Shown here: positions 7,425 through 15,738 of the stretch, one piece after another
How the letters are laid out: each line of letters opens with the position of its first letter
Numbering within the stretch: the stretch's first letter is position 1
NCBI GenBank assembly: GCA_900045905.1
Contig: FCNS01000031.1
Location: 1 to 64,000, forward strand
DNA length: 64,000 bases
Direction: 5' to 3'
From: Clostridiales bacterium CHKCI001
Lineage (GTDB): Bacteria; Bacillota; Clostridia; Lachnospirales; Lachnospiraceae
Program-made: the position numbers and the translations under genes
The notes under the pieces: model-generated
Told to the model about the DNA's origin: nothing
Databases searched by the model: none
The model's input: only the letters and a program-made list of their open reading frames with translations

Positions 7425-9296
7425 CTAGCTTTCTACAACAATAGCATCAAATGGACAGTTTTCTTGACAGGCACCACACTTAATGCATTTCTTTATATCA
7501 ATTGTAAATGGTTGTTTGATTTTTCCAGTAATAGCATTAACTGGACAGTTGCGGGCACATTTGGAACAGCCTTTGCACTTGTCAGGGTTAATGATATATT
7601 TTCTGAGTGCCTGACAGTTTCCAGCTGGACAGCGTTTCTCAATTACATGTGCTTCATATTCGTTGCGGAATACTTTCAATGTGCTTAGAACTGGAAGAGC
7701 AGCACTTTTTCCAAGTCCACATAATGCAGTATCCGAAATGGTTTCTCCGAGTTCTTGTAATAGATCAAGGTCTTCTAATGTACCGTTTCCATTTACAATT
7801 CGCTCTAATATTTCTAACATACGCATGGTACCTTCTCGGCATGGAACACATTTGCCACAGCTTTCATTTTGCGTAAAATTCATAAAGAAGCGGGCTACTT
7901 CTACCATACAAGTATGAATATCCATAACAACAAGTCCACCAGAGCCGATCATGGCTCCACGCTTCTTTAAAGAGTCAAAATCAAGTGGAAGATCTAAATC
8001 GGTAGAGATCAGACATCCGCCAGATGGCCCTCCGATTTGGATGGCTTTAAATTGCTCATCGTTTTTAATACCACCACCAATATCATAGACAATTTTTCTA
8101 AGATTGGTTCCCATTGGAACTTCAATTAAACCAGTATTTTTTACGCTTCCTGTTAAAGCGAATGCTTTGGTTCCAGGGCTGCCTTCTGTACCAATGGAGC
8201 GGAACCAATCTGATCCATTCATAATAATCAATGGAACGTTAGCATAAGTTTCTACATTGTTTAATACAGTAGGTTTGGCCCAAAGACCTTGTTCAACGGT
8301 GCGAGGTGGTTTCGTACGAGGCATACCACGCTGGCCTTCAATGGATGCAGTTAAAGCACTTCCCTCTCCGCAGACAAAAGCTCCTGCACCTCGATTAATA
8401 TGTAAGTGAAAACTAAAATCAGATCCCATAATGTGATCTCCAATGAGCTGCATTTGCTCTGCCTGAGCAATTGCAATTTGAAGTCGTTTTACTGCAAGAG
8501 GGTATTCTGCACGTACATAAATATACCCTTCCTGTGCTCCAACGGCATAGGCAGCAATTAGCATACCTTCTAACATCTTGTGAGGGTCACCTTCCATAAT
8601 GCTTCGATCCATAAAAGCACCAGGATCGCCTTCATCTCCATTACAGACAATATAACGGATCGTTTCTTTTTGACGTGCGACTTGTTTCCACTTATATCCA
8701 GTAGGAAATCCGCCGCCGCCGCGTCCACGTAAATTAGAATCAGAGATTGTTTGAATTATTTCATCAGGTGTCATAGTGAACAAAGCTTTTTCCAAAGCCT
8801 GATAACCGCCGTTGGCAATGGCTTCGTCGATGTTTTCTGCATCGATATGGCCGCAGTTTTTTAATACGATACGTGTTTGCTGTGCATAAAATGGAATTTC
8901 TTCCTGAGCAGTATAAGTTACTCCGTTCATATGATAAAGAAGACGTTCAATTGGTTTTCCCTGAAGGATTGTTTCATGGAAAATTTCTTCACAGTCTGAT
9001 TCTTGTACTTTAATATAGAGAATATTATATGGCTCAATACGTACCAGTGGTCCCATCTCACAGAAACCATGACATCCACTTCGTTTAATTCCAACATGTG
9101 CGATTTCTTTTCCAAATTCAACTGAAATATGTGCAATATCTTTACAAAGTTCCTGAAGCCTAGCATAGATTCGATCCGAGCCTCCAGCCAGACATCCAGT
9201 TCCTGCACAGATTAGAATACGTACTTGCTGACGTTCCATTTCTTTTTGAGCATTGAGACGTTCTGTTGTTAAAGCCTCTCGGTTACTAATTTTCAT
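7425..9296 (-). CDS. hydB: NADH-dependent hydrogenase flavin subunit (NuoF-like, HydB/HndC)
   Basis: This 623-residue protein passes electrons between NAD(H) and the hydrogenase. It has an N-terminal thioredoxin-like [2Fe-2S] domain (C30, C35, C75, C79), the NuoF core with the FMN glycine-rich loop GRGGGGFPTGYKW (191-203) and the acidic NGDEGDPGAFMDR stretch, an SLBB segment, the NuoF [4Fe-4S] motif ESCGKCVPCREG, and a C-terminal two-cluster ferredoxin domain with CKGCSKCARNCP and CIKCGACQENCP. The fused N- and C-terminal domains are typical of HydB rather than complex I NuoF. Its ATG overlaps the hydC stop by four bases, and hydA follows. Confidence 0.95.
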   Translation of the reverse strand: MKISNREALTTERLNAQKEMERQQVRILICAGTGCLAGGSDRIYARLQELCKDIAHISVEFGKEIAHVGIKRSGCHGFCEMGPLVRIEPYNILYIKVQESDCEEIFHETILQGKPIERLLYHMNGVTYTAQEEIPFYAQQTRIVLKNCGHIDAENIDEAIANGGYQALEKALFTMTPDEIIQTISDSNLRGRGGGGFPTGYKWKQVARQKETIRYIVCNGDEGDPGAFMDRSIMEGDPHKMLEGMLIAAYAVGAQEGYIYVRAEYPLAVKRLQIAIAQAEQMQLIGDHIMGSDFSFHLHINRGAGAFVCGEGSALTASIEGQRGMPRTKPPRTVEQGLWAKPTVLNNVETYANVPLIIMNGSDWFRSIGTEGSPGTKAFALTGSVKNTGLIEVPMGTNLRKIVYDIGGGIKNDEQFKAIQIGGPSGGCLISTDLDLPLDFDSLKKRGAMIGSGGLVVMDIHTCMVEVARFFMNFTQNESCGKCVPCREGTMRMLEILERIVNGNGTLEDLDLLQELGETISDTALCGLGKSAALPVLSTLKVFRNEYEAHVIEKRCPAGNCQALRKYIINPDKCKGCSKCARNCPVNAITGKIKQPFTIDIKKCIKCGACQENCPFDAIVVES

Positions 9297-9772
9297 TCGC
9301 TCTCACCTCGCAATTCTTGAATTAATTCAGAAACTTTATCAGGTGTCATAGCTGGATGAACTTGGTCATTTACTGTTAGAACAGGGGCAAGTCCGCAAGC
9401 GCCGAGACAGGATACCGTTTCCAACGTAAAAAGCATATCATCTGTTGTAGATTTTTCTTTGGAAAGTCCTAGCTCTTTATAGAGTCGTTCTAATACTGTG
9501 GTAGATTTACGAACATGGCAGGCAGTTCCATCACATACTTTGATAATATATTTTCCCTTTGCTTCGAATGAAAAGTTTTCATAGAATGTAGCGACACTAT
9601 AGGCTTTTGCTTCATTAATATGAATCTTTTTTGCCACATAGCTTAAAAGCTCTGGTGGGAGATAACGGTATTCATTTTGAATATCTTGGATGATTGGAAT
9701 TAAAGCACTCTGGGAGTGTCCATAATGTTCTATAATCTCATCCGCTTTCTCATAATAAGAAGCGTCTAACAT
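9293..9772 (-). CDS. hydC: Hydrogenase NuoE-like subunit (HydC/HndA)
   Basis: This 159-residue thioredoxin-like [2Fe-2S] protein matches NuoE/HndA. The cluster ligands are the Cys residues in VCDGTACHVR and in SCLGACGLAP. In trimeric hydrogenases this subunit binds the NuoF-like subunit and takes part in electron transfer with NAD(H). It is the first gene of the operon; AAGGAGG precedes ATG 9772 and its end overlaps hydB by four bases (ATGA). The leader from the predicted start site is about 137 bases. Confidence 0.93.
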   Translation of the reverse strand: MLDASYYEKADEIIEHYGHSQSALIPIIQDIQNEYRYLPPELLSYVAKKIHINEAKAYSVATFYENFSFEAKGKYIIKVCDGTACHVRKSTTVLERLYKELGLSKEKSTTDDMLFTLETVSCLGACGLAPVLTVNDQVHPAMTPDKVSELIQELRGESE

Positions 9773-9907
9773 AGTAGTAACCTCCTTTTTAAATTTGATG
9801 GTTAGTTGTGTATAACTTTGGTTTGGGTAAAATGTACAATTATAAAGAAAAGTACAGAAAGATATCTATAAAAACATATAAAATAAATGTAAAAAATAGA
9901 ACAAACA

Positions 9908-9944
9908 TTGTTAATATTATATCAACTAAATAACAAACAATCAA
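9908..9944 (-). promoter_or_regulatory. Promoter of hydCBA with a candidate Rex operator
   Basis: On the minus strand TTGATT (9939-9944), 17-bp spacer and TATAAT (9916-9921) form a good sigma-A promoter. Overlapping the -10 box, the plus strand reads TTGTTAA-N4-ATATCAA (9908-9925), which matches the Rex consensus TTGTTAA-N4-TTAACAA at 12 of 14 positions. Rex senses the NADH/NAD ratio in Firmicutes and commonly controls fermentative redox genes. The operator is inferred from sequence only. Confidence 0.6.
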
Positions 9945-9990
9945 GGGAAAGATAAAAAAAACTACAAAAAATAAGAAATGCCTATTTTTT

Positions 9991-10051
9991 AACCCATCAA
10001 AGACTTGAATGCTGTCCTGACGATTAGACTGCAATAAGCATTTGATGGGTT
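9991..10051 (+). terminator. Long hairpin with U-tract on the plus strand, MATE/hyd intergenic region
   Basis: AACCCATCAAA (9991-10001) pairs perfectly with TTTGATGGGTT (10041-10051), enclosing 39 bases. The T-run (TTTTTA) follows on the plus strand, although no plus-strand gene lies upstream. On the minus strand the hairpin follows the MATE stop (10062) but ends in A's. It may be the end of a small plus-strand RNA, or a weak barrier between the two minus-strand units. Confidence 0.45.
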
Positions 10052-10061
10052 TTTATAATAA

Positions 10062-11402
10062 TTAGTTAGAATGAATTAGTAACTGGTGTTCTCGAATTAC
10101 AAAGAAGAGACAGAGTATTAAAGCTAGAGCATCGCTAATAGGTTGTGCAAGGAAGATACCGTTGACATCTAAGAAAATAGGAAGAATATAAATAAACGGA
10201 ATTAAAAAAATAATTTGTCTCAACATAGTAATAATAATGGATGGTGCAGGTTTTGCAAGTGACTGGAAGAATGTAGTGACTAGCATAACAAATCCTAAAA
10301 TAGGGGTAATGCAAAAATTGAGACGTAGTCCAATAATTCCAATTTCAAACATACTTTCTGTACCGCCAAATGCCATGAGAATTTGTTTTGGAAAAATCAT
10401 TACAATGATCCATATGATACAAGTAATTCCGACGGAAAAAGCGGTTGCTTGATAAAGCGTGGACATAACTCGTTTATAATTTCCTGAACCGAAATTATTT
10501 CCAATAATTGGCTGAATCCCTTGACTGATTCCGCTGGCAGGCATAATAACAAATGTCATAATACTTGCTACAACGGCGTAAACACTAATTGCGATATCAC
10601 CGCCATATTTTCCAAGCTGGCCGTTATAAACAAGACTAATAAATCCCATTGCCATTTGTGCTACCCAAAAGGCAAATCCACAAGAGATAATTTTAGGATA
10701 TAATGTGCGGTTTAAGCGAAAAATCTTAGGCTGAACACTTACTAATGTTTTTTTGTTAAACAAAAGATATCCGCCAAAAACTGTGGAAAGAATCTGACCG
10801 ATGACAGTTGCCCATGCAGCTCCAGCTACACCCCAGTCCAATCCAGCTACAAATACAGCGTCTAATATGATGTTTGTAACAGCTCCAATACCCGTGACAC
10901 ACATTCCCATAATTGGTTTTCCAGATACACGTACAAAGTCGCAGAAAACTTGTGTTAATCCTTGAAAAAGGCAGCCAAGCGATACAATTCGGTAATAGGT
11001 AATTGCATATTCATAAGCGGTATCAGTAACTCCAAATATTTTTAAAATTGGATCGGCAAATACTAATAAAATAATAGTTAAAAAGATTTCAGAGATACAG
11101 ACGAGTACAAATGAGTTCCCAAATGTTTGGTTCATACGTTCCTTGTCATTTTTTCCTGCAAACAAGCTAAATAAAGTAGAACCTCCTGCGCTACAAGTCA
11201 ATCCAAATGCCATCATCATATAAGAAAGAGGGAAACAAATAGAAAGACCTGCTAAAGCGGAAGTTCCATTAAAGTTCCCGACGAAAATTCGATCTACAAT
11301 ATTATAAATTGCAGTAATTAGAAGAGAAATTGCGGCAGGAATGGAAAATTTAAGAATCATAGGAAATAGTTTTCCGTGTTGAAAATCAACATTGTTTTGC
11401 AT
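10062..11402 (-). CDS. MATE family efflux transporter
   Basis: This 446-residue protein has the 12-helix pattern of MATE exporters. It begins MQNNVDFQHGKLFPMILKF and shows the typical YNIVDRIFVGNFNG loop after helix 1 and a PASGISQGIQPIIGNNFGSGN stretch at the start of the second half. It exports cationic compounds with Na+ or H+ coupling in known members; the substrate here is unknown. GAAAGG precedes the ATG. It is co-directional with and downstream of the marR gene, with a 243-base structured gap between them, and a second MATE gene diverges from marR. Confidence 0.9.
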   Translation of the reverse strand: MQNNVDFQHGKLFPMILKFSIPAAISLLITAIYNIVDRIFVGNFNGTSALAGLSICFPLSYMMMAFGLTCSAGGSTLFSLFAGKNDKERMNQTFGNSFVLVCISEIFLTIILLVFADPILKIFGVTDTAYEYAITYYRIVSLGCLFQGLTQVFCDFVRVSGKPIMGMCVTGIGAVTNIILDAVFVAGLDWGVAGAAWATVIGQILSTVFGGYLLFNKKTLVSVQPKIFRLNRTLYPKIISCGFAFWVAQMAMGFISLVYNGQLGKYGGDIAISVYAVVASIMTFVIMPASGISQGIQPIIGNNFGSGNYKRVMSTLYQATAFSVGITCIIWIIVMIFPKQILMAFGGTESMFEIGIIGLRLNFCITPILGFVMLVTTFFQSLAKPAPSIIITMLRQIIFLIPFIYILPIFLDVNGIFLAQPISDALALILCLFFVIREHQLLIHSN

Positions 11403-11455
11403 TGTGAAATCATCCTTTCTTTAAAAATTAGGAACCTAAGTATAAAATGAAATTT

Positions 11456-11640
11456 ATCTAACTCCATGCCCCGCACACCACCATGATATAAAAGTCGATT
11501 GCTCCGCACTTTAGTGCTCTCGCAATCGTCACCTGTATTCACAATCCGAGTGATCCCACTCTTTGTTCATACAAGCTAGCCCATCCAATAGCCATGAACC
11601 ATCCCATATAAATACGGTCTGGCTCATGGCTGCTGTCTAG
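11456..11640 (-). ncRNA. Structured intergenic element between marR and the MATE gene, function unknown
   Basis: The 243-base gap is less AT-rich than other gaps here and contains two good hairpins. One is 11496-11528 (CGATTGC/GCAATCG outside, GCAC-TTTA-GTGC inside); the other is 11590-11631 (AGCCATGA/TCATGGCT plus ACC/GGT). On the minus strand it would form the 5' leader of the MATE mRNA or a small RNA. A 61-codon open frame crosses it and runs into the MATE gene but has no convincing ribosome site. I do not recognise a known riboswitch. Confidence 0.4.
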
Positions 11641-11645
11641 GACTT

Positions 11646-12071
11646 TTAAGATAAGTTCTTTAACATTTTTTCCATAACTTGAAAAAAGACTTCAAGCTGT
11701 TCTGGATCAATGTCTTTTGTTAAATCATGTTCCAGTTTTGTTAAATCAGTAATGACTTGTTTTTGATAATGAATTGCTTTTTCACTGGGAATGATTTTTT
11801 TTAATCTTCCGTCATAAGAAGTTGGCTCCCTGTGGATCAGTCCATTTTGCTCCATTTTTTTTAGAATTTCCGTTGCGCTGGAAGGACGCAGACTATATTC
11901 TTCTTCAATATCTTTTTGAAAAATATCATCCGTCTGTGCCAAAATAAAATGGAGAATTCGACCCTGTGCACCGCTTAATGCACCGTTTAAAGAGAAAGCA
12001 TTGGTATGGCGGCGTATTTTGTTGGAAAGCTTACTAACATAACGGGCGGCAGAACGGGATAACGACTGCAT
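11646..12071 (-). CDS. MarR family transcriptional regulator
   Basis: This 141-residue winged-helix protein has the recognition helix region RPSSATEILKKMEQNGLI (82-99) and the wing REPTSYDGRLKKIIPSEKA (101-119), matching the MarR family. Flanking helices form the dimer interface. GGAGAG precedes ATG 12071. It diverges from a MATE exporter gene (12221) and shares a 149-base control region with two TTAG-type inverted repeats. The likely role is autoregulation and control of the flanking MATE exporters in response to a small ligand, which is inferred from layout. Confidence 0.9.
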   Translation of the reverse strand: MQSLSRSAARYVSKLSNKIRRHTNAFSLNGALSGAQGRILHFILAQTDDIFQKDIEEEYSLRPSSATEILKKMEQNGLIHREPTSYDGRLKKIIPSEKAIHYQKQVITDLTKLEHDLTKDIDPEQLEVFFQVMEKMLKNLS

Positions 12072-12092
12072 AAAGTTCTCTCCTTTATTTAC

Positions 12093-12177
12093 TTAGTTTC
12101 CTAAATATAATAGCATAATTTAATAAGGATATCAAGTAATCTTAATTTTTTAATTTTGTTATGTTAGGGTTTCCTAA
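12093..12177. promoter_or_regulatory. Divergent marR/MATE control region with two candidate operators
   Basis: TTAGTTTCCTAA (12093-12104) and TTAGGGTTTCCTAA (12164-12177) are inverted repeats that share TTTCCTAA. The marR promoter on the minus strand is TTGATA (12130-12135), 17 bp, TATTAT (12107-12112), so the first operator covers its start site. The second lies between a possible plus-strand -35 (TTGTTA, 12156-12161) and the MATE gene, where the -10 is weak. The placement fits MarR repression of both directions. Confidence 0.6.
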
Positions 12178-12220
12178 AATATGGACAGAATAATCTTAAA
12201 AAATAGAAAGGACAAAAGAG

Positions 12221-13546
12221 ATGACAAAAGTATTCCAAATATTCATTCGATATACAATAAGAAATATTATCGGGATGATTGGATTGTCCTGTTATATTTT
12301 GGCTGATACTTATTTTATTGCAAAAGGGTTAGGAGCAAACGGATTAACTGCGTTAAATTTGGCAATTCCTGTTTATAGTTTTATTTATGGGCTTGGGATG
12401 ATGATTGGTATGGGTGGTGCAACAAGATATTCAATTGAAAAAGAAATCGCATCGAAACAACAAACTGATCTCGTTTTTTCTCATGCTGTTTGGATGGCAG
12501 TTTGGCTTTCGGTTGTCTTAGTTGGAATGGGAGTTACGATTTCTCGTCCGTTGGCATTTCTATTAGGGGCAGATGCAGTTACAGTTGCAGATACAAGTAG
12601 TTACTTGAGAATTACTATGATATTTGCGCCAATGTTTTTAATAAATCAAGTGTTGCTTTGTTTTGTGCGAAATGATAAAAATCCTGGACTTTCTATGATG
12701 GCTATGTTAATAGGAAGTTTTGCAAATATTGTGTTGGACTATATTTTAATTTTTCCTCTTCAGCTTGGGATGTTTGGAGCTGCACTTGCGACAGGATGTT
12801 CTCCAATTGTTAGTATGTTGATTTTATCGGTCCATTTTTGGAAAAAGCAAAATGGATTTTCTCTTAAAAAGATAAAGTGGCAGAAGAAACGAATTACAGA
12901 CATTGTTATATTGGGATTAACCTCATTTGTGGGAGAAATTTCTTCGGGAATTGTAATTATTGTATTCAATCTAATTATCTTAGATTTGACTGGTAATGTG
13001 GGCGTAGCTGCGTATGGAATTGTAGCAAATATTTCACTTGTGGCAATTGCAATTTATAATGGTTTGGCACAGGGAGTACAACCAATTATTAGTGAGGCCT
13101 ATGGAATGGGAAATTCCAGTACAGTAAAATTAACTTATCGATATGCAGTTATCACGGAAATTTTACTAGCTATTGCAATTTATGGACTTGTTTTTGGTTT
13201 TTCAGAACCGATTGTTGCGTTGTTTAATGAGGAAAAGAATGCAGTGCTGGCGGAGATTGCAAGTCTTGGACTGAAGCAATACTTTACAGCTTTCTTGTTT
13301 GCTGGTTTTAATATTGTAACAACGGTATTTTTAAACTCCATAGATCAACCAAGGAAGGCATTTACAATTTCTATTGTAAGAGGATTTATTGTTATTACTC
13401 TATTGGCATTTATAATGTCTAAATTATTTGGTATGTCAGGAGTATGGTTTTCTTTCCCAGTCTGTGAAGGAATTACCACAATTCTTTCCGTTTTTTTGAT
13501 TTATTTTCAAAAAAAGAAAAGAACGGAAATAAGAAAAACTACTTGA
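12221..13546 (+). CDS. MATE family efflux transporter (MepA-like)
   Basis: This 441-residue 12-helix exporter starts MTKVFQIFIRYTIRNIIGMIG and contains LADTYFIAKGLGANGLTALNLAIP, the signature loop of the MepA/NorM-like MATE branch, and a second-half GLAQGVQPIISEAYGMGN segment. It is divergent from marR with a shared operator region, which suggests MarR-controlled multidrug efflux as in mepRA-type loci. GAAAGGAC precedes ATG 12221. The TGA stop overlaps the -35 box of the next promoter. The substrate is unknown. Confidence 0.9.
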   Translation: MTKVFQIFIRYTIRNIIGMIGLSCYILADTYFIAKGLGANGLTALNLAIPVYSFIYGLGMMIGMGGATRYSIEKEIASKQQTDLVFSHAVWMAVWLSVVLVGMGVTISRPLAFLLGADAVTVADTSSYLRITMIFAPMFLINQVLLCFVRNDKNPGLSMMAMLIGSFANIVLDYILIFPLQLGMFGAALATGCSPIVSMLILSVHFWKKQNGFSLKKIKWQKKRITDIVILGLTSFVGEISSGIVIIVFNLIILDLTGNVGVAAYGIVANISLVAIAIYNGLAQGVQPIISEAYGMGNSSTVKLTYRYAVITEILLAIAIYGLVFGFSEPIVALFNEEKNAVLAEIASLGLKQYFTAFLFAGFNIVTTVFLNSIDQPRKAFTISIVRGFIVITLLAFIMSKLFGMSGVWFSFPVCEGITTILSVFLIYFQKKKRTEIRKTT

Positions 13547-13571
13547 CAAACATTTTGTAAGTCAGTATAAT
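13543..13571 (+). promoter_or_regulatory. Consensus promoter of yceD-rpmF
   Basis: TTGACA (13543-13548), 17-bp spacer, TATAAT (13566-13571): a perfect sigma-A match whose -35 box overlaps the stop codon of the MATE gene. The leader of about 98 bases holds ATGGAAA/TTTCCAT and CTTTTGAA/TTTCAAAG hairpins. Confidence 0.85.
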
Positions 13572-13675
13572 AAATGGGTATGTGTTATGGAAAGTTTTTT
13601 CCATGCATAATAGTGGAAACTTTTGAAGTGTTTTTCAAAGGTTTCGGGGACAAATCCGACAATTGGAGGTTGAAT

Positions 13676-14254
13676 ATGCAGATTAATTTGTCTGAGTTAT
13701 TTGTCTGTGAAGGCAAGGTGATGCAGTACGAGATTCCGATTGAGATGGACGAGTTTGTAACTGCCTCTGGTAAGTATCCGTTAACAGAGAAAAAACCATT
13801 GCAGCTTATGATTACTCATTCTAAGAATCGAAATTTAAAGATTTGCGGAAATCTGGATCTGCATATGACGATTCCATGCGACCGCTGCTTAGAGCCGGTA
13901 GATAATCATTTACAGATTGCGTTTGAGCGTGATGTAGATGCCAATGCTACTGAGGAAGAGCGGATAGAGGCGCTAGATGAGCAACCCTATATGAATGGAT
14001 ATAACCTTGACGTAGACCTTTTGGTTTATGGCGAGCTTGTCGTGAACATGCCTATGAAAGTTCTTTGCAGAAATGACTGTAAAGGAATTTGTAATAGATG
14101 TGGAGCAAATCTCAATTATGAGACATGCGCCTGTGATGTCACGGAGCTTGACCCAAGAATGTCGGTTATCCGTGATATCTTTAACCAAAGCGGTATTGTT
14201 TCTTCTCATTCTTCTGAATCCAGCAGGAGAAAACAGAAGAAAAAGAAAAAATAA
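13676..14254 (+). CDS. yceD: YceD family protein (DUF177), large-subunit rRNA accumulation protein
   Basis: This 192-residue protein matches DUF177/YceD, usually encoded just before rpmF and linked to 23S rRNA accumulation in bacteria and plants. Visible features are the PCDRCLEPV motif (67-75 region), then CRNDCKGICNRCGANLN and a CDVTELDPRMSVIRDIF end typical of the family, giving paired cysteines. The C-terminus is very basic (SRRKQKKKKK). ATG 13676 has GGAGGT five bases before it; a longer frame from 13574 begins at the transcription start and is rejected. rpmF follows after 36 bases. Confidence 0.88.
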   Translation: MQINLSELFVCEGKVMQYEIPIEMDEFVTASGKYPLTEKKPLQLMITHSKNRNLKICGNLDLHMTIPCDRCLEPVDNHLQIAFERDVDANATEEERIEALDEQPYMNGYNLDVDLLVYGELVVNMPMKVLCRNDCKGICNRCGANLNYETCACDVTELDPRMSVIRDIFNQSGIVSSHSSESSRRKQKKKKK

Positions 14255-14290
14255 TTTCGCATCGAGATATAAATCAAAGGAGGTGTAACC

Positions 14291-14470
14291 ATGTCTATCT
14301 GCCCAAAGAATAAATCTTCTAAAGCAAGAAGAGATAGCCGTAGAGCAAACTGGAAGATGAGTGCTCCAAATCTTGTAAAGTGCAGCAAGTGCGGTGCTTT
14401 AATGATGCCTCATAGAGTATGCAAGGCTTGCGGTTCTTATAATAAAAAAGAGATTATTAAAGCTGACTAA
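14291..14470 (+). CDS. rpmF: 50S ribosomal protein L32
   Basis: This 59-residue protein starts MSICPKNKSSKARRDSRR, the classic L32 N-terminus, and carries a zinc-ribbon with C31, C34, C44 and C47 (CSKCGALMMPHRVCKAC). This is the zinc-binding form of L32. AAAGGAGG precedes ATG 14291. It is co-transcribed with yceD and followed by a strong intrinsic terminator. Confidence 0.97.
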   Translation: MSICPKNKSSKARRDSRRANWKMSAPNLVKCSKCGALMMPHRVCKACGSYNKKEIIKAD

Positions 14471-14475
14471 TTTAA

Positions 14476-14512
14476 GAGAGGGCTGTTGCAGATTGTAGCA
14501 GCCTCTTTTTTT
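14476..14512 (+). terminator. Intrinsic terminator after rpmF
   Basis: GAGGGCTGTTGC pairs imperfectly with GTAGCAGCCTC and a run of seven T's follows. Confidence 0.85.
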
Positions 14513-14513
14513 G

Positions 14514-14563
14514 TTATTGTGATATGCAAAAGAAAGCTCCAGTGGAGGTTTTTTGTTTTATTA
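14514..14563. repeat. Dispersed palindromic repeat copy
   Basis: TTATTGTGATATGCAAAAG leads into AAGCTCCAGTGGAGGTT, TTTTG and TTTTATTA, matching the family at 1813-1918. It lies directly after the rpmF terminator. Confidence 0.75.
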
Positions 14564-14592
14564 GACAAAAATGATCCTAATAATTTGGGAGG

Positions 14593-14678
14593 TTAGAAAA
14601 GTAGTTTGGAAAGATTTTCTAATTTCTTATTTTTCGATAAAAAAAGTAGTTGATTTCTGATTTATTATCTAGTATATT
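14593..14678 (+). promoter_or_regulatory. plsX promoter with upstream inverted repeat
   Basis: TTGATT (14650-14655), 17-bp spacer, TATATT (14673-14678). Upstream, TTAGAAAA (14593-14600) and TTTTCTAA (14615-14622) form a perfect 8-bp inverted repeat with a 14-base spacer, and AAAAGTAGTT occurs twice (about 14597 and 14643). These may be binding sites for a lipid-synthesis regulator; no known consensus was matched. Confidence 0.6.
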
Positions 14679-14720
14679 ATGAATAGATTAGAGAGGGATA
14701 ATCAGAAAAGAGGTTTGCTT

Positions 14721-15725
14721 ATGATAACAGTTGCAGTTGATGCGATGGGTGGCGATAACGCTCCATTAGAGATTGTGAAGGGAGCTGTGGAGGCAGTTAA
14801 GCAAAGAAATGATATTATCATTCAGCTGGTTGGAAGAAGTGATGACATAGAAAGAGAGCTGGCGAAGTATACTTATGATAAGAAAAGAGTAAGTATTGTC
14901 CCTGCCAGTGAAGTGATTGAAACACAAGCCCCACCAGTTGCATCGATTCGTACAAAAAGAGATTCATCAATTGTAGTTGGGTTGAATCAAGTCAAAAATG
15001 AAAAAGCAGATGCGTTTGTCTCTTGTGGAAGTACCGGAGCCGTATTAGTTGGGGGTCAGTTAATTGCTGGTAAAATCAAGGGAGTAAAAAGAACGCCTCT
15101 TGCTCCTTTAATACCTACAGTCAAAAACCCATCCTTATTGATTGACTGTGGAGCCAATGTAGATGCTCGTAGCGAGCATCTTGTGCAGTTTGCCAAAATG
15201 GGGTCCATTTATATGAAACATATTATGGGGGTTAAAAATCCTCGTGTTGGTATTGCAAACATCGGTGCAGAAGAAGAAAAGGGCAATGCTCTTGTAAAAG
15301 AAACTTTTCCACTCTTAAAGGCGTGCAAAGATATTAACTTTATTGGAAGCGTAGAAGCTAGAGATATTCCGTTTGGAGTAGCAGATGTAATTGTCTGTGA
15401 GGCATTTGTTGGTAATGTAATCTTAAAGATGTATGAGGGCACAGGAAAGGCACTATTGAAAGAAATTAAGAGGGGATTACTGTCCAGTTTTAGAGGGAAA
15501 ATAGGAGCTCTATTAATTAAGCCATCTCTAAAGGGAATGTTAAAGAAATTTGACGCTTCTGAATATGGTGGAGCACCGCTTTTAGGATTGAAAGGATTGG
15601 TTGTAAAAGCTCATGGAAGCTCAAATGCAAAAGAAGTAACAAATGCAATTATTCAGTGTGTTGCTTTTAAAGAACAGAAGATCAGTGAGAGAATAAGAGA
15701 GAGTCTAAGTGAAGACAAGAAATAA
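14721..15725 (+). CDS. plsX: Phosphate acyltransferase PlsX
   Basis: This 334-residue protein makes acyl-phosphate from acyl-ACP for phosphatidic acid synthesis. It begins [19 protein letters not shown], the family N-terminus, and contains [27 protein letters not shown] and VVCEAFVGN-type motifs (here [13 protein letters not shown]). ATG 14721 is used because the promoter -10 box (14673-14678) puts transcription start downstream of the upstream ATG at 14679. acpP follows 13 bases later, as in many Firmicutes. Confidence 0.95.
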   Translation: MITVAVDAMGGDNAPLEIVKGAVEAVKQRNDIIIQLVGRSDDIERELAKYTYDKKRVSIVPASEVIETQAPPVASIRTKRDSSIVVGLNQVKNEKADAFVSCGSTGAVLVGGQLIAGKIKGVKRTPLAPLIPTVKNPSLLIDCGANVDARSEHLVQFAKMGSIYMKHIMGVKNPRVGIANIGAEEEKGNALVKETFPLLKACKDINFIGSVEARDIPFGVADVIVCEAFVGNVILKMYEGTGKALLKEIKRGLLSSFRGKIGALLIKPSLKGMLKKFDASEYGGAPLLGLKGLVVKAHGSSNAKEVTNAIIQCVAFKEQKISERIRESLSEDKK

Positions 15726-15738
15726 GGAGGAGAACAGA

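Noticed and set aside
9840-10034. 64-codon minus-strand frame upstream of hydC
   Set aside because: AT-rich low-complexity translation, no ribosome site, and it spans the hyd promoter and a hairpin.
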